DNA of 64,000 nucleotides from Sulfurimonas sp. Lineage in GTDB: Bacteria > Campylobacterota > Campylobacteria > Campylobacterales > Sulfurimonadaceae. A program made the translations under genes and the position numbers. Below are positions 1-9,920 of this stretch, piece after piece. Position 1 is the stretch's first letter, and every line of letters starts with the position of its first letter. Under the pieces are notes generated by a model. The model was not told where the DNA came from, did not search any database, and worked only from the letters and a program-made list of their open reading frames with translations. The stretch is from contig NZ_CP093396.1 of assembly GCF_029027405.1 (NCBI RefSeq), positions 1,178,001 through 1,242,000 on the forward strand, written 5' to 3'.

Positions 1-1
1 T

Positions 2-823
2 GGTAAGATATTTTTTCCACTTTTAAAAACTACAGTTCCGGATTTACTTGATTATCACATGCCCGAAAATGCGGGTTTTCATAATCTAATATTAGCAAAG
101 ATGCAACCACATTATAAAGGACATGCTAAACAGTTTATGCACGCTTTTTGGGGTGCAGGGCAGATGAGTTTTGTTAAACATGCAATATTTTTAGATGAAA
201 ACTCTCCAAAGCTGAATAATTATGAATCTTTAAGTACTTATATTTTAAATAGATTTACGCCTAAAACATTGTTTATTTCTGAAGGAATTTTAGACGCACT
301 TGATCACTCTTCTCCAGAAACATTAGTTGGAGGAAAGTTAGGTATAGATGCAACAGCTGCACATAATGTAGAAGCTCCTCAGCTTTTAGGTGACGAAGAA
401 CTATTAGATAAGATTCAAGAAATTGTTCCAGATGCTACTGGCGTACATCAGTATATGAGACATACTAAAAATCCTGTAACTGTGATTAGTGTTGATAAGA
501 GTAAAAATGCAAAAGAGTATTTTGAAGCACTTGTAAGTCTTAGTAGAAATATTAGAATTATTATTTTTGTAGATGAAAAAAATAATGATATTTTAAATCC
601 ATATATGCTTATTTGGCGTGTTACAAACAACATGGACGCATTAAGAGATGTATTTATATCAGGTCTTATGGTTGGAATTGATGGTACAAATAAAAGCAGC
701 GTAGATGGCTTTACTCGTGAGTGGCCTGATGATGTTGATTGTACTAAAGAAGTTGTAGCTAGTTTAAAGCAAAAAGGCTTGTGGGATTTAGATGAAGAAC
801 TATACAAAGATTATCAGTTATAA
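2..823 (+). CDS. UbiD-family decarboxylase, C-terminal part (cut by window edge)
   Basis: The reading frame is open from the left edge, so the start lies outside the window; the ATG at 59 is internal. About 273 residues are visible. The C-terminus, with its FTREWPDD segment and a preceding conserved run of hydrophobic strands, matches the UbiD family of prenylated-FMN-dependent decarboxylases. In Campylobacterota a UbiD-like enzyme of about 600 aa is thought to act in the futalosine route to menaquinone, which is the likely role here; the substrate cannot be read from this fragment. argH follows after 17 bp in the same direction, so the two may be co-transcribed although their pathways differ. 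Confidence 0.8.
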   Translation, partial: GKIFFPLLKTTVPDLLDYHMPENAGFHNLILAKMQPHYKGHAKQFMHAFWGAGQMSFVKHAIFLDENSPKLNNYESLSTYILNRFTPKTLFISEGILDALDHSSPETLVGGKLGIDATAAHNVEAPQLLGDEELLDKIQEIVPDATGVHQYMRHTKNPVTVISVDKSKNAKEYFEALVSLSRNIRIIIFVDEKNNDILNPYMLIWRVTNNMDALRDVFISGLMVGIDGTNKSSVDGFTREWPDDVDCTKEVVASLKQKGLWDLDEELYKDYQL

Positions 824-840
824 AAATATGAGGAAATAAT

Positions 841-2220
841 ATGGATAAAATGTGGTCAGGTCGTTTTTCGGCCAGTGCATCTTCTCTTTTAGATGAGTTT
901 AATGCATCTATAATGTATGATAGAAAGTTATATAAAGAAGATATTGAAGGTTCTCTTGCTCATGCAGCGATGCTTGCAAAACAAGAAATTTTAACAACAG
1001 AAGAACTTCGTCAAATTACAGATGGACTAAATCAAGTTATGGCTGAGATAGAGTCAGATAAATTTGAATGGAATATATCTGATGAAGATTTACATATGGC
1101 AATTGAGAAGCGATTGACAGTTTTAATAGGTGATGCTGGTAAAAAACTTCATACTGCAAGAAGTAGAAATGATCAAGTTGCTGTTGATTTTCGTAGATGG
1201 GTTTTAAAAAGAAATCTTGATGTAGTAGATGCACTTAAGCTTTTAATGAAAGAGATTTTAGTTGTAGCCCAGATACACACAACTACCCTTATCCCTGGTA
1301 TGACACATCTTCAACATGCTCAACCAACTAACTTTGGTTTTCATCTTGGAGCATATCTCTCAATGTTTAAAAGAGATATAGTAAGATTTGAAGACTCGTA
1401 TAAAAGAAACAATGTATCTCCTCTAGGTTGTGCAGCACTTGCTGGGACTCCTCATAATGTAGATAGAGATATGACAGCTCAGCTTTTAGGATTTGATAGT
1501 GTTAGTGTAAATTGTTTAGATACAGTAAGTGATAGAGATTTTGCACTAGAAATTTTGTTTAATATTTCTACCATGATGATGCATATTTCAAGGCTTTCTG
1601 AAGAGCTTGTAATGTGGTCAAGTTATGAGTTTGGTTTTGTTGAACTTAGTGATGAATACTCAACAGGTAGCTCAATCATGCCACAAAAGAAAAATCCAGA
1701 TGTTCCTGAACTTTTAAGAGGGAAAACAGGTAGAGTTTATGGTTCTCTAATGGGACTTTTAACCGTTATGAAAGGTCTTCCTTTAGCCTACAATAAAGAC
1801 ACACAAGAAGATAAAGAAGGGGTCTTTGATTCAGTTGATACGGCTCTTATCTCTTTAGAAATTTTAAAAGAAGCTATAAAAACTATGGAAGTAAAAGCTC
1901 ATAATATGCGAAGTGCTTGTAGTGTAGGGCATCTAGCCGCAACAGATTTAGCTGATTATTTAGTTGAGAAGTGTGATATACCATTTCGTGAAGCACACTT
2001 TATTACAGGTCATGCAGTTGCTAAGAGTGAAGAGTTAAAAATTGATTTAAGTGATATAGAATTATCATATCTTAAAGAGATAGATAACAGAATAAATGAA
2101 GATGTATTAGAATACTTAGTTTTAAAAAATTCTATGAATGCAAGAACTTCAGCAGGTGGAACAGCAACAGTTAGAACGCAAGAACAACTAGAACAATTTA
2201 AAAACTTTTTAGAAGGCTAA
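841..2220 (+). CDS. argH: Argininosuccinate lyase
   Basis: Splits argininosuccinate into arginine and fumarate, the last step of arginine synthesis, in the cytoplasm as a homotetramer. The 459-residue length is normal for the family. The fumarase/aspartase superfamily signature [12 protein letters not shown] is present near residue 280 and holds the flexible catalytic loop serine. The N-terminal MWSGRF and the [10 protein letters not shown] segment near residue 105 are also typical of ArgH. A GAGG-type ribosome site lies just before the ATG. An OsmC-like gene follows after 5 bp and is probably in the same transcript. Confidence 0.97.
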   Translation: MDKMWSGRFSASASSLLDEFNASIMYDRKLYKEDIEGSLAHAAMLAKQEILTTEELRQITDGLNQVMAEIESDKFEWNISDEDLHMAIEKRLTVLIGDAGKKLHTARSRNDQVAVDFRRWVLKRNLDVVDALKLLMKEILVVAQIHTTTLIPGMTHLQHAQPTNFGFHLGAYLSMFKRDIVRFEDSYKRNNVSPLGCAALAGTPHNVDRDMTAQLLGFDSVSVNCLDTVSDRDFALEILFNISTMMMHISRLSEELVMWSSYEFGFVELSDEYSTGSSIMPQKKNPDVPELLRGKTGRVYGSLMGLLTVMKGLPLAYNKDTQEDKEGVFDSVDTALISLEILKEAIKTMEVKAHNMRSACSVGHLAATDLADYLVEKCDIPFREAHFITGHAVAKSEELKIDLSDIELSYLKEIDNRINEDVLEYLVLKNSMNARTSAGGTATVRTQEQLEQFKNFLEG

Positions 2221-2225
2221 TAAAA

Positions 2226-2690
2226 ATGAAAGTAAGTATAACACACAAAGAAGCAATGAAATTTGAGGCAAAAACTTCAAAAAGTAGTTTTATAATTGAT
2301 TGTCCTGTAATCTCTCCTATTGAGTATTTTTTATCTGGGATTATTACATGTAGTGCAACAGACATTATTTTAATACCAAAAAATCAAGGCAACAAGGTAA
2401 CAGACTTAAGGGTAGATGGTGAAGTTGTTAGAAATGAAGATCATCCATGTAAATTTAATACTCTTCATCTTACTTATGACTTTAATTCAGATGCAGATGA
2501 TACAACTGCTGCTCGTTGGGTAATGGCTTCTCTTGAAACTTATTGTTCAACTATAAATACTATTAGGGATACAACGGCTATCTCATACTCAATCACACAC
2601 AATGGAAATCTTATCAAAGAAAATGAACAAATGATATCAGGTGGTGGTTCTAATATAGATATGGGAGATATTCAAGGTTGTCCGTCATAA
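2226..2690 (+). CDS. OsmC/Ohr-family protein
   Basis: A 154-residue protein with the OsmC fold pattern. The family uses two cysteines to reduce organic hydroperoxides: the first is in LSGIITCSATDI near residue 43, on the long central helix, and the second in LETYCSTIN near residue 104. Both are present, so peroxidase activity is plausible, but many OsmC relatives have no proven substrate. It lies 5 bp after argH. The C-terminal tail is glycine-rich and ends in GDIQGCPS, with a third cysteine that is not part of the usual pair. Confidence 0.8.
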   Translation: MKVSITHKEAMKFEAKTSKSSFIIDCPVISPIEYFLSGIITCSATDIILIPKNQGNKVTDLRVDGEVVRNEDHPCKFNTLHLTYDFNSDADDTTAARWVMASLETYCSTINTIRDTTAISYSITHNGNLIKENEQMISGGGSNIDMGDIQGCPS

Positions 2691-2705
2691 ATATATGAAA
2701 ATTAC

Positions 2706-3893
2706 TCAGCTTCCATAAAGTTTATAATAAGCACTCATTCTTTTAGTAACCATTTTTAAGTAGTGCTTAGGCTCTTCATATCTTAAGTCTCTCAACAGTT
2801 TATTGTAAACCTCTTTTGGTGACTTAGTATTTATATATGGAGTAGCTCTTTTCATGTTATAAGTTTTTGTAAATGCCCAAGCTATGTTACCTGCACCTGT
2901 ATTATAAGCTGCAATGGTACAATAAAGTCTTGTATCCAAATTCTTAATATCTTTTAAATATTTGTAAAAAAGTATGTGTAAGTAGGCACTTCCCATTCTA
3001 ATATTGTTCGTACTGTTATAAAGATAACTTCCAGTGACTAATCTTTTCTTTTTGTAAAGATATTGATATGTATCAATTCCGGCAGTTCTTGGTACTATTT
3101 GCATTAGTCCAAAAGCCGGTATATGTGATCTAGCCCTTGGGTTAAAACTACTTTCTGTTTGCATTATTGCAAAGATAAGAGCTATGGGAAGTCGTTGTTT
3201 ATCCGCATATTTTCTAACTTGTTTATAGTAAATCTTTGAGCGTTTAATCATTGTATCTTCTGGCAATTTCACATTTAAACTGTAAACTTTTGCATGTTTT
3301 ACTTTTGTAGAATCAATACTTTTGATGTTTCGCATTTGTACATGCTTTGTCACATAAGTTTTTACATCGTTTTTTGTTGGTTTATTTTCAAATACTATTG
3401 TAGATAAGATAGGTTCAGCTTTTACCTTAGCATCTCTTATATCAAAAGGTTTTTTTATTTTAGAAATTCTTATCTCTAAGGGGTCTGTTTCTTGAACAGT
3501 TTTTGTATTTACAGTTACCGCTTTAGCGAGGGCAAGACGAAGATTTTTCTGAGCTTCTTCCTCAGATGCGGTTATTGTTTGTAAAGTGATAGTTTGATTT
3601 TTAAAATCAATATTAGTTTTTGTTTTATTATCTTTTGTGTAAGAAATCCATTTTGTATTGGTTGAGAGTTTTGGTTCTTCCCAAAAAATACCAAGTTCTT
3701 TTTTGTAAGCTTGATAAGCTTTATTTTGTGCTTTTTGATAAGTGTCAAACTCTTGCTTTTGAGTTTTTTTATAAACGCTAAACTGTTTTTTTTCTTGGCT
3801 AAAACCTTGCATCTGTTGGTCTTTAAACTCTTGTGCTGTTTGTGCCATAAGAGAAGAGGTTAAACACGCAATAAATAATATCTTTTTATACAC
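2706..3893 (-). CDS. MltC-like lytic murein transglycosylase
   Basis: A 395-residue exported protein with a signal peptide ending around MAQ. Residues about 20-215 form a lysine-rich, partly helical region resembling the N-terminal domain of membrane-bound transglycosylase C. Residues about 235-395 are an SLT goose-lysozyme domain: the catalytic glutamate is in MQTESSFNP, followed by FGLMQIVP and the AAYNTGAGN motif. It cleaves peptidoglycan glycan strands to give 1,6-anhydro ends. I see no lipobox, so unlike E. coli MltC it is probably soluble in the periplasm. It overlaps the HIT gene by one base and is probably translated from the same message. Confidence 0.88.
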   Translation of the reverse strand: MYKKILFIACLTSSLMAQTAQEFKDQQMQGFSQEKKQFSVYKKTQKQEFDTYQKAQNKAYQAYKKELGIFWEEPKLSTNTKWISYTKDNKTKTNIDFKNQTITLQTITASEEEAQKNLRLALAKAVTVNTKTVQETDPLEIRISKIKKPFDIRDAKVKAEPILSTIVFENKPTKNDVKTYVTKHVQMRNIKSIDSTKVKHAKVYSLNVKLPEDTMIKRSKIYYKQVRKYADKQRLPIALIFAIMQTESSFNPRARSHIPAFGLMQIVPRTAGIDTYQYLYKKKRLVTGSYLYNSTNNIRMGSAYLHILFYKYLKDIKNLDTRLYCTIAAYNTGAGNIAWAFTKTYNMKRATPYINTKSPKEVYNKLLRDLRYEEPKHYLKMVTKRMSAYYKLYGS

Positions 3894-4249
3894 TAAAAGT
3901 GACCTTTTGGGTCAGCATCGCTTAAATGTCCCCACTTTAGTTTTGCTCCACCTAATATATGAAAGTGTAGATGCCCAACTTCTTGCCCTCCATCTGAGCC
4001 AATATTAGTAATAATTCTATAACCACTTTCTTGTATTTTGACTTCATTAGTAACTTTTTGGATAAAGTTTGTCATGCCAGACATGGTACTTGAACTTACT
4101 TCATTAAAACTATTCACATGTTTTTTTGGAATAGCTAAAATATGTACAGGAGCTTTTGGATTTATATCGTGAAAAGCGATGAAATCATCATCTTCTAATA
4201 TTATATTCGCTGGTATTTCTTTCTTTATTATTTTACAAAATAAGCACAT
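3893..4249 (-). CDS. HIT (histidine triad) family hydrolase
   Basis: A 118-residue protein of the HINT type, which hydrolyses purine nucleotide phosphoramidates such as AMP-lysine. The triad HLHFHILGG is near residue 95, and the N-terminal CLFCKIIKKEIPA with two cysteines is typical of HINT proteins. It is divergent from pheS, with 130 bp between; the same HIT/pheS neighbourhood occurs in Campylobacter jejuni as I recall it. The physiological substrate is unknown. Confidence 0.92.
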   Translation of the reverse strand: MCLFCKIIKKEIPANIILEDDDFIAFHDINPKAPVHILAIPKKHVNSFNEVSSSTMSGMTNFIQKVTNEVKIQESGYRIITNIGSDGGQEVGHLHFHILGGAKLKWGHLSDADPKGHF

Positions 4250-4333
4250 TGTTTTTTCCTTATATATGAATGTTTATAACTAAATTATAGCACATAAATT
4301 GGTAAATGAAGCTATATGTAAATTATATTTGAC

Positions 4334-4339
4334 TATAAT
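4334..4339 (+). promoter_or_regulatory. Candidate -10 box for the pheS operon
   Basis: A perfect TATAAT lies 46 nt before the pheS start in an AT-rich spacer. No clear -35 is visible, which is usual for the vegetative sigma factor in Campylobacterota. Transcription would begin near 4346, leaving a leader of about 35 nt that contains the hairpin at 4356-4369. Confidence 0.5.
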
Positions 4340-4355
4340 CGCTTTTAAAATTTAA

Positions 4356-4369
4356 GAGGTTCTAACCTC
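4356..4369 (+). promoter_or_regulatory. Hairpin in the pheS leader
   Basis: GAGGTTCTAACCTC is an inverted repeat with 5 bp and a four-base loop, followed by GCAATTA. It lies between the likely transcription start and the GTG start of pheS. The GAGG of its left arm would be the best ribosome-site-like sequence nearby but is sequestered and too far from the start. A very similar hairpin plus CACAATTA follows serA at 13656-13680. Confidence 0.4.
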
Positions 4370-4379
4370 GCAATTATGG

Positions 4380-5381
4380 GTGATTCTATTGAAAGAATGG
4401 TATGACAAAATAAAAGAAGCACAAAGTGTAGAAAATCTTGAAGATATTCGTATCTCTGTGTTTGGAAAAAAAGGTGTTTTAGCAGCTGAATTTGCTAAGA
4501 TGAAGACAGCACCAAATGAAGAAAAATCAAAAATAGCAAAAGATTTAAATACGCATAAAAGTTCATTAATGAATGAACTTACTGCTAGAAAAATAACTTT
4601 GCAAACATTAGAACTTCAAGCTGCAATGAAAGCAGAGGCTATTGATGTTTCAATGTTTAGTGTTTCTTCTGAAGCAGGTGCATTACATCCTGTAATGGCT
4701 ACAATGGATAAAATTGTAGAGTATTTTTCTGCTATGAACTTTGCTGTTAAAACAGGGAATATGGTAGAAGATGACTTTAATAACTTTGAAGCTTTAAATC
4801 TACCAAAATACCATCCAGCAAGAGATATGCAAGATACTTTTTATTTTAAAGATGAAATGCTACTTCGTACTCATACTTCTCCAGTTCAAATAAGAACTAT
4901 GATGAATACAAAGCCTCCAATCCGTATGATTGCTCCAGGTGCAGTATTCCGCCGTGATTATGATTTGACTCATACACCAATGTTTCATCAAGTTGAAGGT
5001 TTACTTGTTGATGATAAAGGTAAAGTTTCTTTTGCCAACTTAAAGTATATTTTAGAAGATTTTTTAAAGTATATGTTTGGTGAGGTAGAAGTTCGTTTTC
5101 GACCTTCATTTTTCCCTTTCACAGAACCATCAGCAGAGGTAGATATATCTTGTGTTTTTTGTAAAGGTAAAGGTTGTAGAGTTTGTTCAAAAACAGGTTG
5201 GCTTGAAGTTTTAGGCTGTGGTATAGTTGATCCAAATGTTTTTGAAGCTGTAGAATATGACAATGTAAGTGGATATGCTTTTGGTTTAGGTGTTGAGCGA
5301 TTTGCAATGTTGATTCATCATATTGGAGATCTTCGTTCTTTATTTGAAGGAGATATTAAGTTGTTGGAGCAGTTTCAATGA
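4380..5381 (+). CDS. pheS: Phenylalanyl-tRNA synthetase alpha subunit
   Basis: Catalytic subunit of the alpha2-beta2 enzyme that charges tRNA-Phe. The 333-residue protein has an N-terminal coiled-coil arm (about 1-85) and a class II core: motif 2 [15 protein letters not shown] near residue 187 and motif 3 [10 protein letters not shown] near residue 307, with the usual [19 protein letters not shown] segment between. The start is uncertain. GTG at 4380 gives the full reading, TTG at 4389 would also fit, and neither has a convincing ribosome site; the ATG at 4376 is out of frame. It overlaps pheT by 4 nt. Confidence 0.96.
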   Translation: MILLKEWYDKIKEAQSVENLEDIRISVFGKKGVLAAEFAKMKTAPNEEKSKIAKDLNTHKSSLMNELTARKITLQTLELQAAMKAEAIDVSMFSVSSEAGALHPVMATMDKIVEYFSAMNFAVKTGNMVEDDFNNFEALNLPKYHPARDMQDTFYFKDEMLLRTHTSPVQIRTMMNTKPPIRMIAPGAVFRRDYDLTHTPMFHQVEGLLVDDKGKVSFANLKYILEDFLKYMFGEVEVRFRPSFFPFTEPSAEVDISCVFCKGKGCRVCSKTGWLEVLGCGIVDPNVFEAVEYDNVSGYAFGLGVERFAMLIHHIGDLRSLFEGDIKLLEQFQ

Positions 5382-7711
5382 TAGTTACTAAAAGTTGGAT
5401 AAATGAGTGGATTGATTTAGATGGTATTACTACTGAGGATTTAGCAAAAACATTTAATGCCATTGGTTTAGAAGTAGATCGTATTAAAAGTTATGAAATT
5501 CCTAAAAAGATAATTGTAGGAAAAGTTTTAGAATGTGAGAAACATCCAGATGCTGATAAACTAAATGTTTGTAAGGTAGATATTGGAACAAGTATTCGTC
5601 AGATTGTTTGTGGTGCCTCAAATGTTAGAGTTGGACTAGATGTAGCCGTTGCTACAATTGGTGCGGTTATGCCAAATGAAATGGTAATCAAACCTGTAAA
5701 GCTTCGTGGTGTTGAATCTGAGGGCATGATATGTAGTTCTAGTGAAATTGGATTAGAGAATTCTCAAGAAGGAATCTTAGAGTTAGATGGGAGTATTGGT
5801 AAGTATAAACTTGGACAAGAATTACGCTCAATTCCTACCTTAAATGATGATTTAATAGAGATTGAACTTACTGCAAATCGTGGTGATTGCTTAAGTGTTA
5901 GAGGTGTTGCTAGAGATTTAAGTGCTGCTTATGATAGACCTTTAAGAGAACCAAGGATGTATGAAGATGAAGATAGAAGAATTGGAATAGGGCGTATTTT
6001 AAATCTTTCTTATGAAGCAGATTTAGATGTAAATCTTCGTTACAAGGCAGTTGATTTAAAAAATTTAAAATTACCCTTTATGGTAAGACTTAGACTAGCC
6101 CAGATTGAAGAGACAAGAGAAACAGATATAGAAGCCTTAATGCTTTATGTAACTCAAAGTAGTGGTGTAATTTTAAGAGCATATAATCATGGTTTTTTCT
6201 GCGAGAAAGATCAAGCAATGGCAAAGATAGAGCTTAAAAAAGATGCAAAAGCTTATGCATCTATCATGTCTAAAAAGAAAGCTTCTACTGTTGGAATAAT
6301 ACAAGAAGATATTTCAAAAGTAACTTTTAGTGAAGGAACTGTTCTTATCGAAGCTAGTTATATTCCTCCAGATATTATTTCAAAAAAGATGCAAGAGTCT
6401 AAGATGGAAGCTGGTCCGATGTACTATAAAACTTCAAGAGGAAGTGAACCAGAACTAAATCAAGGTTTAAATTTCTGCTTAAAACTTATAGAAGAAAACT
6501 CTAAATCAACTGTGTATGGCGGAAGTATAGACTTGTGTGATAATTATGAGAATAAGATAGTTTGTATTTCAAAACAAGAAATTGATAATTTTATTGGTGC
6601 AGATATCGATAAGGTTGTTATAACAAAGATATTAAGAAATTTGGGTTTTGATACAGCTAAATCATCACCAGATAATTTTGTTGTTAGTGTTCCAAGATAT
6701 CGTCATGATATAACGCATAAACAAGACATAGTTGAAGAAATAGTTCGTATGGTCGGAATAGATAACATTCCTTCAAAACCTTTTGTCTTTGCAGAAAAGT
6801 CTAAACTTGAAGATGATTACTTTGCATACAAAAAAAGAAGTATATATAGACACAAGGCTGCCGGAAGCGGTTTCTTTGAATCGGTATCTTTTGTTTTTGA
6901 TGAGAAAAAAGTTTTAGAATCTTTTGGATTTCAAACAATAGAATCAGAAAAAGAAATTTTAAACCCGATTGTTAATACTCTTGATACACTAAGAACAACC
7001 TTATTAACTGGGCTTCTAAAAGCAGCTTCATTAAATGTCAAAAATGGCATTTCTTCTGTTAGACTTTTTGAAGTTGGTTCCATATTTAACTCATCAAGAG
7101 AAGAGTCTTTGAAGATGGCTATGCTCTTTAGTGGAGATGCATCTGGGGAGAGTCTGTCTAATGCTGGAAAATCTAAAAAAATTGATTTTGCGTATTTTAC
7201 TCAAAAAATCTCTAATATTATAGGAGAGTTTGAACTTACTCAATATGAAACAAATCATAAACTTTCACATAAGTATCAAAGTGCACAAATATTGCAAAAT
7301 AAAGAGGTACTTGGGGAGTTATTTCGTGTGCATCCTAATGTTGAAGAGAGTTATGGATTAGAAGCAACATATATGTGTGAACTTGATTTTAACAAACTTT
7401 CGTATGGTTTGAAAATTGCAAAAAATATATCAAAATATCAAGCTTCTTTTAGAGATTTGAGTCTTATTATGCCTAAAGATTTGAGCTATGAAAAAGTTAA
7501 AGATGTTATACAAAAATCTGCAACAAAAGAGCTTATAAGATTTTATCCTGTTGATAAGTATAGCGATGAAGAACTAGGTTCTAATATAAGTTTATCACTA
7601 AGATTTGTATTACAATCAGATGAAAAAACTTTAGAAGAAGAAGATATTACTTTGTCAATGGATTCAATTTTAACTGCTCTACAAAGTGAACTAGGCATAG
7701 GTCTGAGATGA
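5378..7711 (+). CDS. pheT: Phenylalanyl-tRNA synthetase beta subunit
   Basis: A 777-residue partner of PheS. The order is an EMAP-II-like tRNA-binding domain at about 40-150 ([19 protein letters not shown]), the B3/B4 editing region in the middle, a B5 domain at about 400-470 containing [19 protein letters not shown], and a C-terminal ferredoxin-fold anticodon-binding domain from about 685 ([17 protein letters not shown]). Length is normal. It starts inside the last codons of pheS (ATGA) and ends overlapping aroA by 4 nt, so pheS-pheT-aroA are translationally coupled. Confidence 0.97.
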   Translation: MIVTKSWINEWIDLDGITTEDLAKTFNAIGLEVDRIKSYEIPKKIIVGKVLECEKHPDADKLNVCKVDIGTSIRQIVCGASNVRVGLDVAVATIGAVMPNEMVIKPVKLRGVESEGMICSSSEIGLENSQEGILELDGSIGKYKLGQELRSIPTLNDDLIEIELTANRGDCLSVRGVARDLSAAYDRPLREPRMYEDEDRRIGIGRILNLSYEADLDVNLRYKAVDLKNLKLPFMVRLRLAQIEETRETDIEALMLYVTQSSGVILRAYNHGFFCEKDQAMAKIELKKDAKAYASIMSKKKASTVGIIQEDISKVTFSEGTVLIEASYIPPDIISKKMQESKMEAGPMYYKTSRGSEPELNQGLNFCLKLIEENSKSTVYGGSIDLCDNYENKIVCISKQEIDNFIGADIDKVVITKILRNLGFDTAKSSPDNFVVSVPRYRHDITHKQDIVEEIVRMVGIDNIPSKPFVFAEKSKLEDDYFAYKKRSIYRHKAAGSGFFESVSFVFDEKKVLESFGFQTIESEKEILNPIVNTLDTLRTTLLTGLLKAASLNVKNGISSVRLFEVGSIFNSSREESLKMAMLFSGDASGESLSNAGKSKKIDFAYFTQKISNIIGEFELTQYETNHKLSHKYQSAQILQNKEVLGELFRVHPNVEESYGLEATYMCELDFNKLSYGLKIAKNISKYQASFRDLSLIMPKDLSYEKVKDVIQKSATKELIRFYPVDKYSDEELGSNISLSLRFVLQSDEKTLEEEDITLSMDSILTALQSELGIGLR

Positions 7712-8988
7712 GTAGTGTAGTAGTTCAAAAAGCACAAAAGTTTTCTATAAAACTTGATTCTATTGCATCTGATAAATCTATTTCTCATCGTAGTGTAATG
7801 TTTGCAATGTTAGCTGATGGAACTAGTGAAATAACAAATTTTTTAAGAGCAGAAGATACACTAAACTCTTTAGAAATTGTAAAAAATCTTGGAGCAAAAG
7901 TTAAAGATGATGGGACTACTATTTATATATCATCAGATGGTATAAAAGAGAGTTCTGAGATACTTGATTGCGGTAATTCTGGAACAGGTATTAGACTTTT
8001 TTGTGGACTATTAAGTTCTGCAAAAGGTCATTTTATTTTAACTGGTGATGAGTATTTGCGTCGTCGTCCTATGAAAAGAGTCACTTCTCCTCTTCGTGAT
8101 ATTGGAGCAGTTCTTGATGGTAGAGATGACAGTAATTTAGCACCTCTTAGTATCAGAGGAAGCTCACTTAAAGCTTTTAGCTATGATAGTACAATAGCAT
8201 CTGCACAAGTTAAAAGTTGTATGATATTAGCAGCTCTTCGTGCTGATGGTGTGTGTACATATACAGAGCCTGAACTATCTCGTGATCATACAGAGAGAAT
8301 GTTAAAAGGTATGGGTGCTGATATAATTGTTGATGGTTTAAAGACTACAGTAACACCTATGAACCAACTTCTTTCACCTCTTGTTATTAGAGTTCCATCT
8401 GACCCTTCAAGTTCATTTTTCTTTGGTGTTGCAGCAGCTATAACACCAGATTCTGATGTTTTGTTAGAAGGTGTTACTCTAAATCCAACTCGTATAGAAG
8501 CTTTTAAAGCCTTAGAGAGAATGGGTGCAGATATAAGTTATGTGATAACTGACAATAAATATGAACCCATTGGTAACATACATGTCAAATATGCTCCTCT
8601 TCATGGCATCGTTGTAGAAGATAATATTTCGTGGCTCATAGATGAACTTCCAGCACTTTCAATCGCCTTTGCTTGTGCTAAAGGTGAAAGTATTGTAAAA
8701 AATGCAGAGGAACTTCGCGTAAAAGAGAGCGATAGAATATCAACAGTTGTTGAGGGTCTTCGTGCAAGTGGTATTGAAGTACACGAGTATAAAGATGGAT
8801 ACAAAGTTGTTGGTGGTGAACTTAAAAGTGCTAAGGTTGATAGTGATGGTGATCATCGCATTGCTATGAGTTTTATAATAGCAGGCCTTAGATGCGGTAT
8901 GGAAGTAACAGATTTAGACTGTATTAATACATCTTTTCCAAACTTTTTTGAACTTGTACAAAAAATATCAAAGATAGAAATTTCTTAA
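7708..8988 (+). CDS. aroA: 5-enolpyruvylshikimate-3-phosphate synthase
   Basis: Joins shikimate 3-phosphate and phosphoenolpyruvate in the shikimate pathway to aromatic amino acids. The 426-residue protein shows DKSISHRS near residue 22, GNSGTGIR near 92, the RRPMKRV segment and LRVKESDR near 335, all EPSP synthase active-site elements. The start overlaps the pheT stop by 4 nt. Grouping an aromatic-pathway gene with the phenylalanine tRNA synthetase genes suggests shared supply control, but no leader peptide is visible. Confidence 0.97.
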   Translation: MSSVVVQKAQKFSIKLDSIASDKSISHRSVMFAMLADGTSEITNFLRAEDTLNSLEIVKNLGAKVKDDGTTIYISSDGIKESSEILDCGNSGTGIRLFCGLLSSAKGHFILTGDEYLRRRPMKRVTSPLRDIGAVLDGRDDSNLAPLSIRGSSLKAFSYDSTIASAQVKSCMILAALRADGVCTYTEPELSRDHTERMLKGMGADIIVDGLKTTVTPMNQLLSPLVIRVPSDPSSSFFFGVAAAITPDSDVLLEGVTLNPTRIEAFKALERMGADISYVITDNKYEPIGNIHVKYAPLHGIVVEDNISWLIDELPALSIAFACAKGESIVKNAEELRVKESDRISTVVEGLRASGIEVHEYKDGYKVVGGELKSAKVDSDGDHRIAMSFIIAGLRCGMEVTDLDCINTSFPNFFELVQKISKIEIS

Positions 8989-9010
8989 ATTATTATCGGA
9001 GACAAATATT

Positions 9011-9844
9011 ATGCATATTGAACTTGCTGAAAATTATGGTTTTTGTTTTGGCGTAAAAAGAGCTATAAAAATAGCTGAAGAAAATAAAGAAGCATCTACC
9101 TATGGAGCTTTAATTCATAATTCTAAAGAAATTGAGCGACTTGAAAAAGATTTTAAAGTTGGTCTAACAGATGATCATAAAAGTTTTAAAGCTGGTGAAA
9201 CAGCGATAGTTCGTACTCATGGAATACCAAAAAAAGAGCTTCAAGAATTAAAAGATACAAAAGTTGATGTAGTAGATGCAACTTGCCCTTATGTAACTAA
9301 ACCACAACAAATTTGCCAAGAAATGAGTGAGCAGGGTTATGATATTATCATCTTTGGAGATGAAGCACATCCTGAGATAAAAGGTGTTAAGAGCTATGCG
9401 ACTCATGGTGCTATTGTTGTTACTTGTGCAGATGAATTAGAAGGTTTGAAACTTAAAGAAAAAGTAGCACTTGTGGCACAAACAACTAGAAAAGTTGAAG
9501 ATTATATGGAAGTTGCTAACTATCTTATACCTAGACACAAAGAAGTTAGAGTTTTTAATACAATATGCAATGCAACTTTTGAAAATCAAGAAGCTGTTAG
9601 AAAAATATCTCAAAAAGCTGACATCATGATAGTGATTGGTGGTAAAAACTCATCAAATACTAAGCAGTTGCACAGTATCGCTCATGATAATACAAAGTAT
9701 AGTTATCATATAGAAGATGAAAATGATTTAGACTACTCATGGTTTAAAAATAAAAAATTTTGTGGAATTAGTGCAGGTGCATCTACTCCTGACTGGATTA
9801 TTCAAAATGTTGTAAACGCGATTGAAAAACGCATTAATTCTTGA
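9011..9844 (+). CDS. ispH: 4-hydroxy-3-methylbut-2-enyl diphosphate reductase
   Basis: Last enzyme of the MEP pathway, making isopentenyl and dimethylallyl diphosphate with a 4Fe-4S cluster. The three cluster cysteines are visible in GFCFGVKRAI (residue 12), DATCPYV (about 96) and NTICNATF (about 193); the active-site THGIP and the C-terminal SAGASTPDWII are also present. The 277-residue length is normal. A GGAG ribosome site lies before the ATG. It sits 22 bp after aroA and 76 bp before rpsA, the same order as in Campylobacter. Confidence 0.97.
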   Translation: MHIELAENYGFCFGVKRAIKIAEENKEASTYGALIHNSKEIERLEKDFKVGLTDDHKSFKAGETAIVRTHGIPKKELQELKDTKVDVVDATCPYVTKPQQICQEMSEQGYDIIIFGDEAHPEIKGVKSYATHGAIVVTCADELEGLKLKEKVALVAQTTRKVEDYMEVANYLIPRHKEVRVFNTICNATFENQEAVRKISQKADIMIVIGGKNSSNTKQLHSIAHDNTKYSYHIEDENDLDYSWFKNKKFCGISAGASTPDWIIQNVVNAIEKRINS

Positions 9845-9883
9845 ATTTTCCTCGTATTAATAGTAATATAATCATTATTTTGA

Positions 9884-9889
9884 TATAAT
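9884..9889 (+). promoter_or_regulatory. Candidate -10 box for rpsA
   Basis: TATAAT in the 76-bp gap between ispH and rpsA, 32 nt before the rpsA ATG, preceded by an AT-rich stretch. A GAGGAT ribosome site follows near 9910. It would let rpsA be expressed separately from the upstream pheS-ispH run. Confidence 0.5.
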
Positions 9890-9920
9890 CACGCAATTTT
9901 TATGTAACAGAGGATAGGTA

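Noticed and set aside
3120..3140. Another copy of the palindromic insertion (AGCCCTTGGG) in the transglycosylase gene
   Set aside because: It encodes conserved NPRAR residues of the SLT domain with no length change; a chance match.
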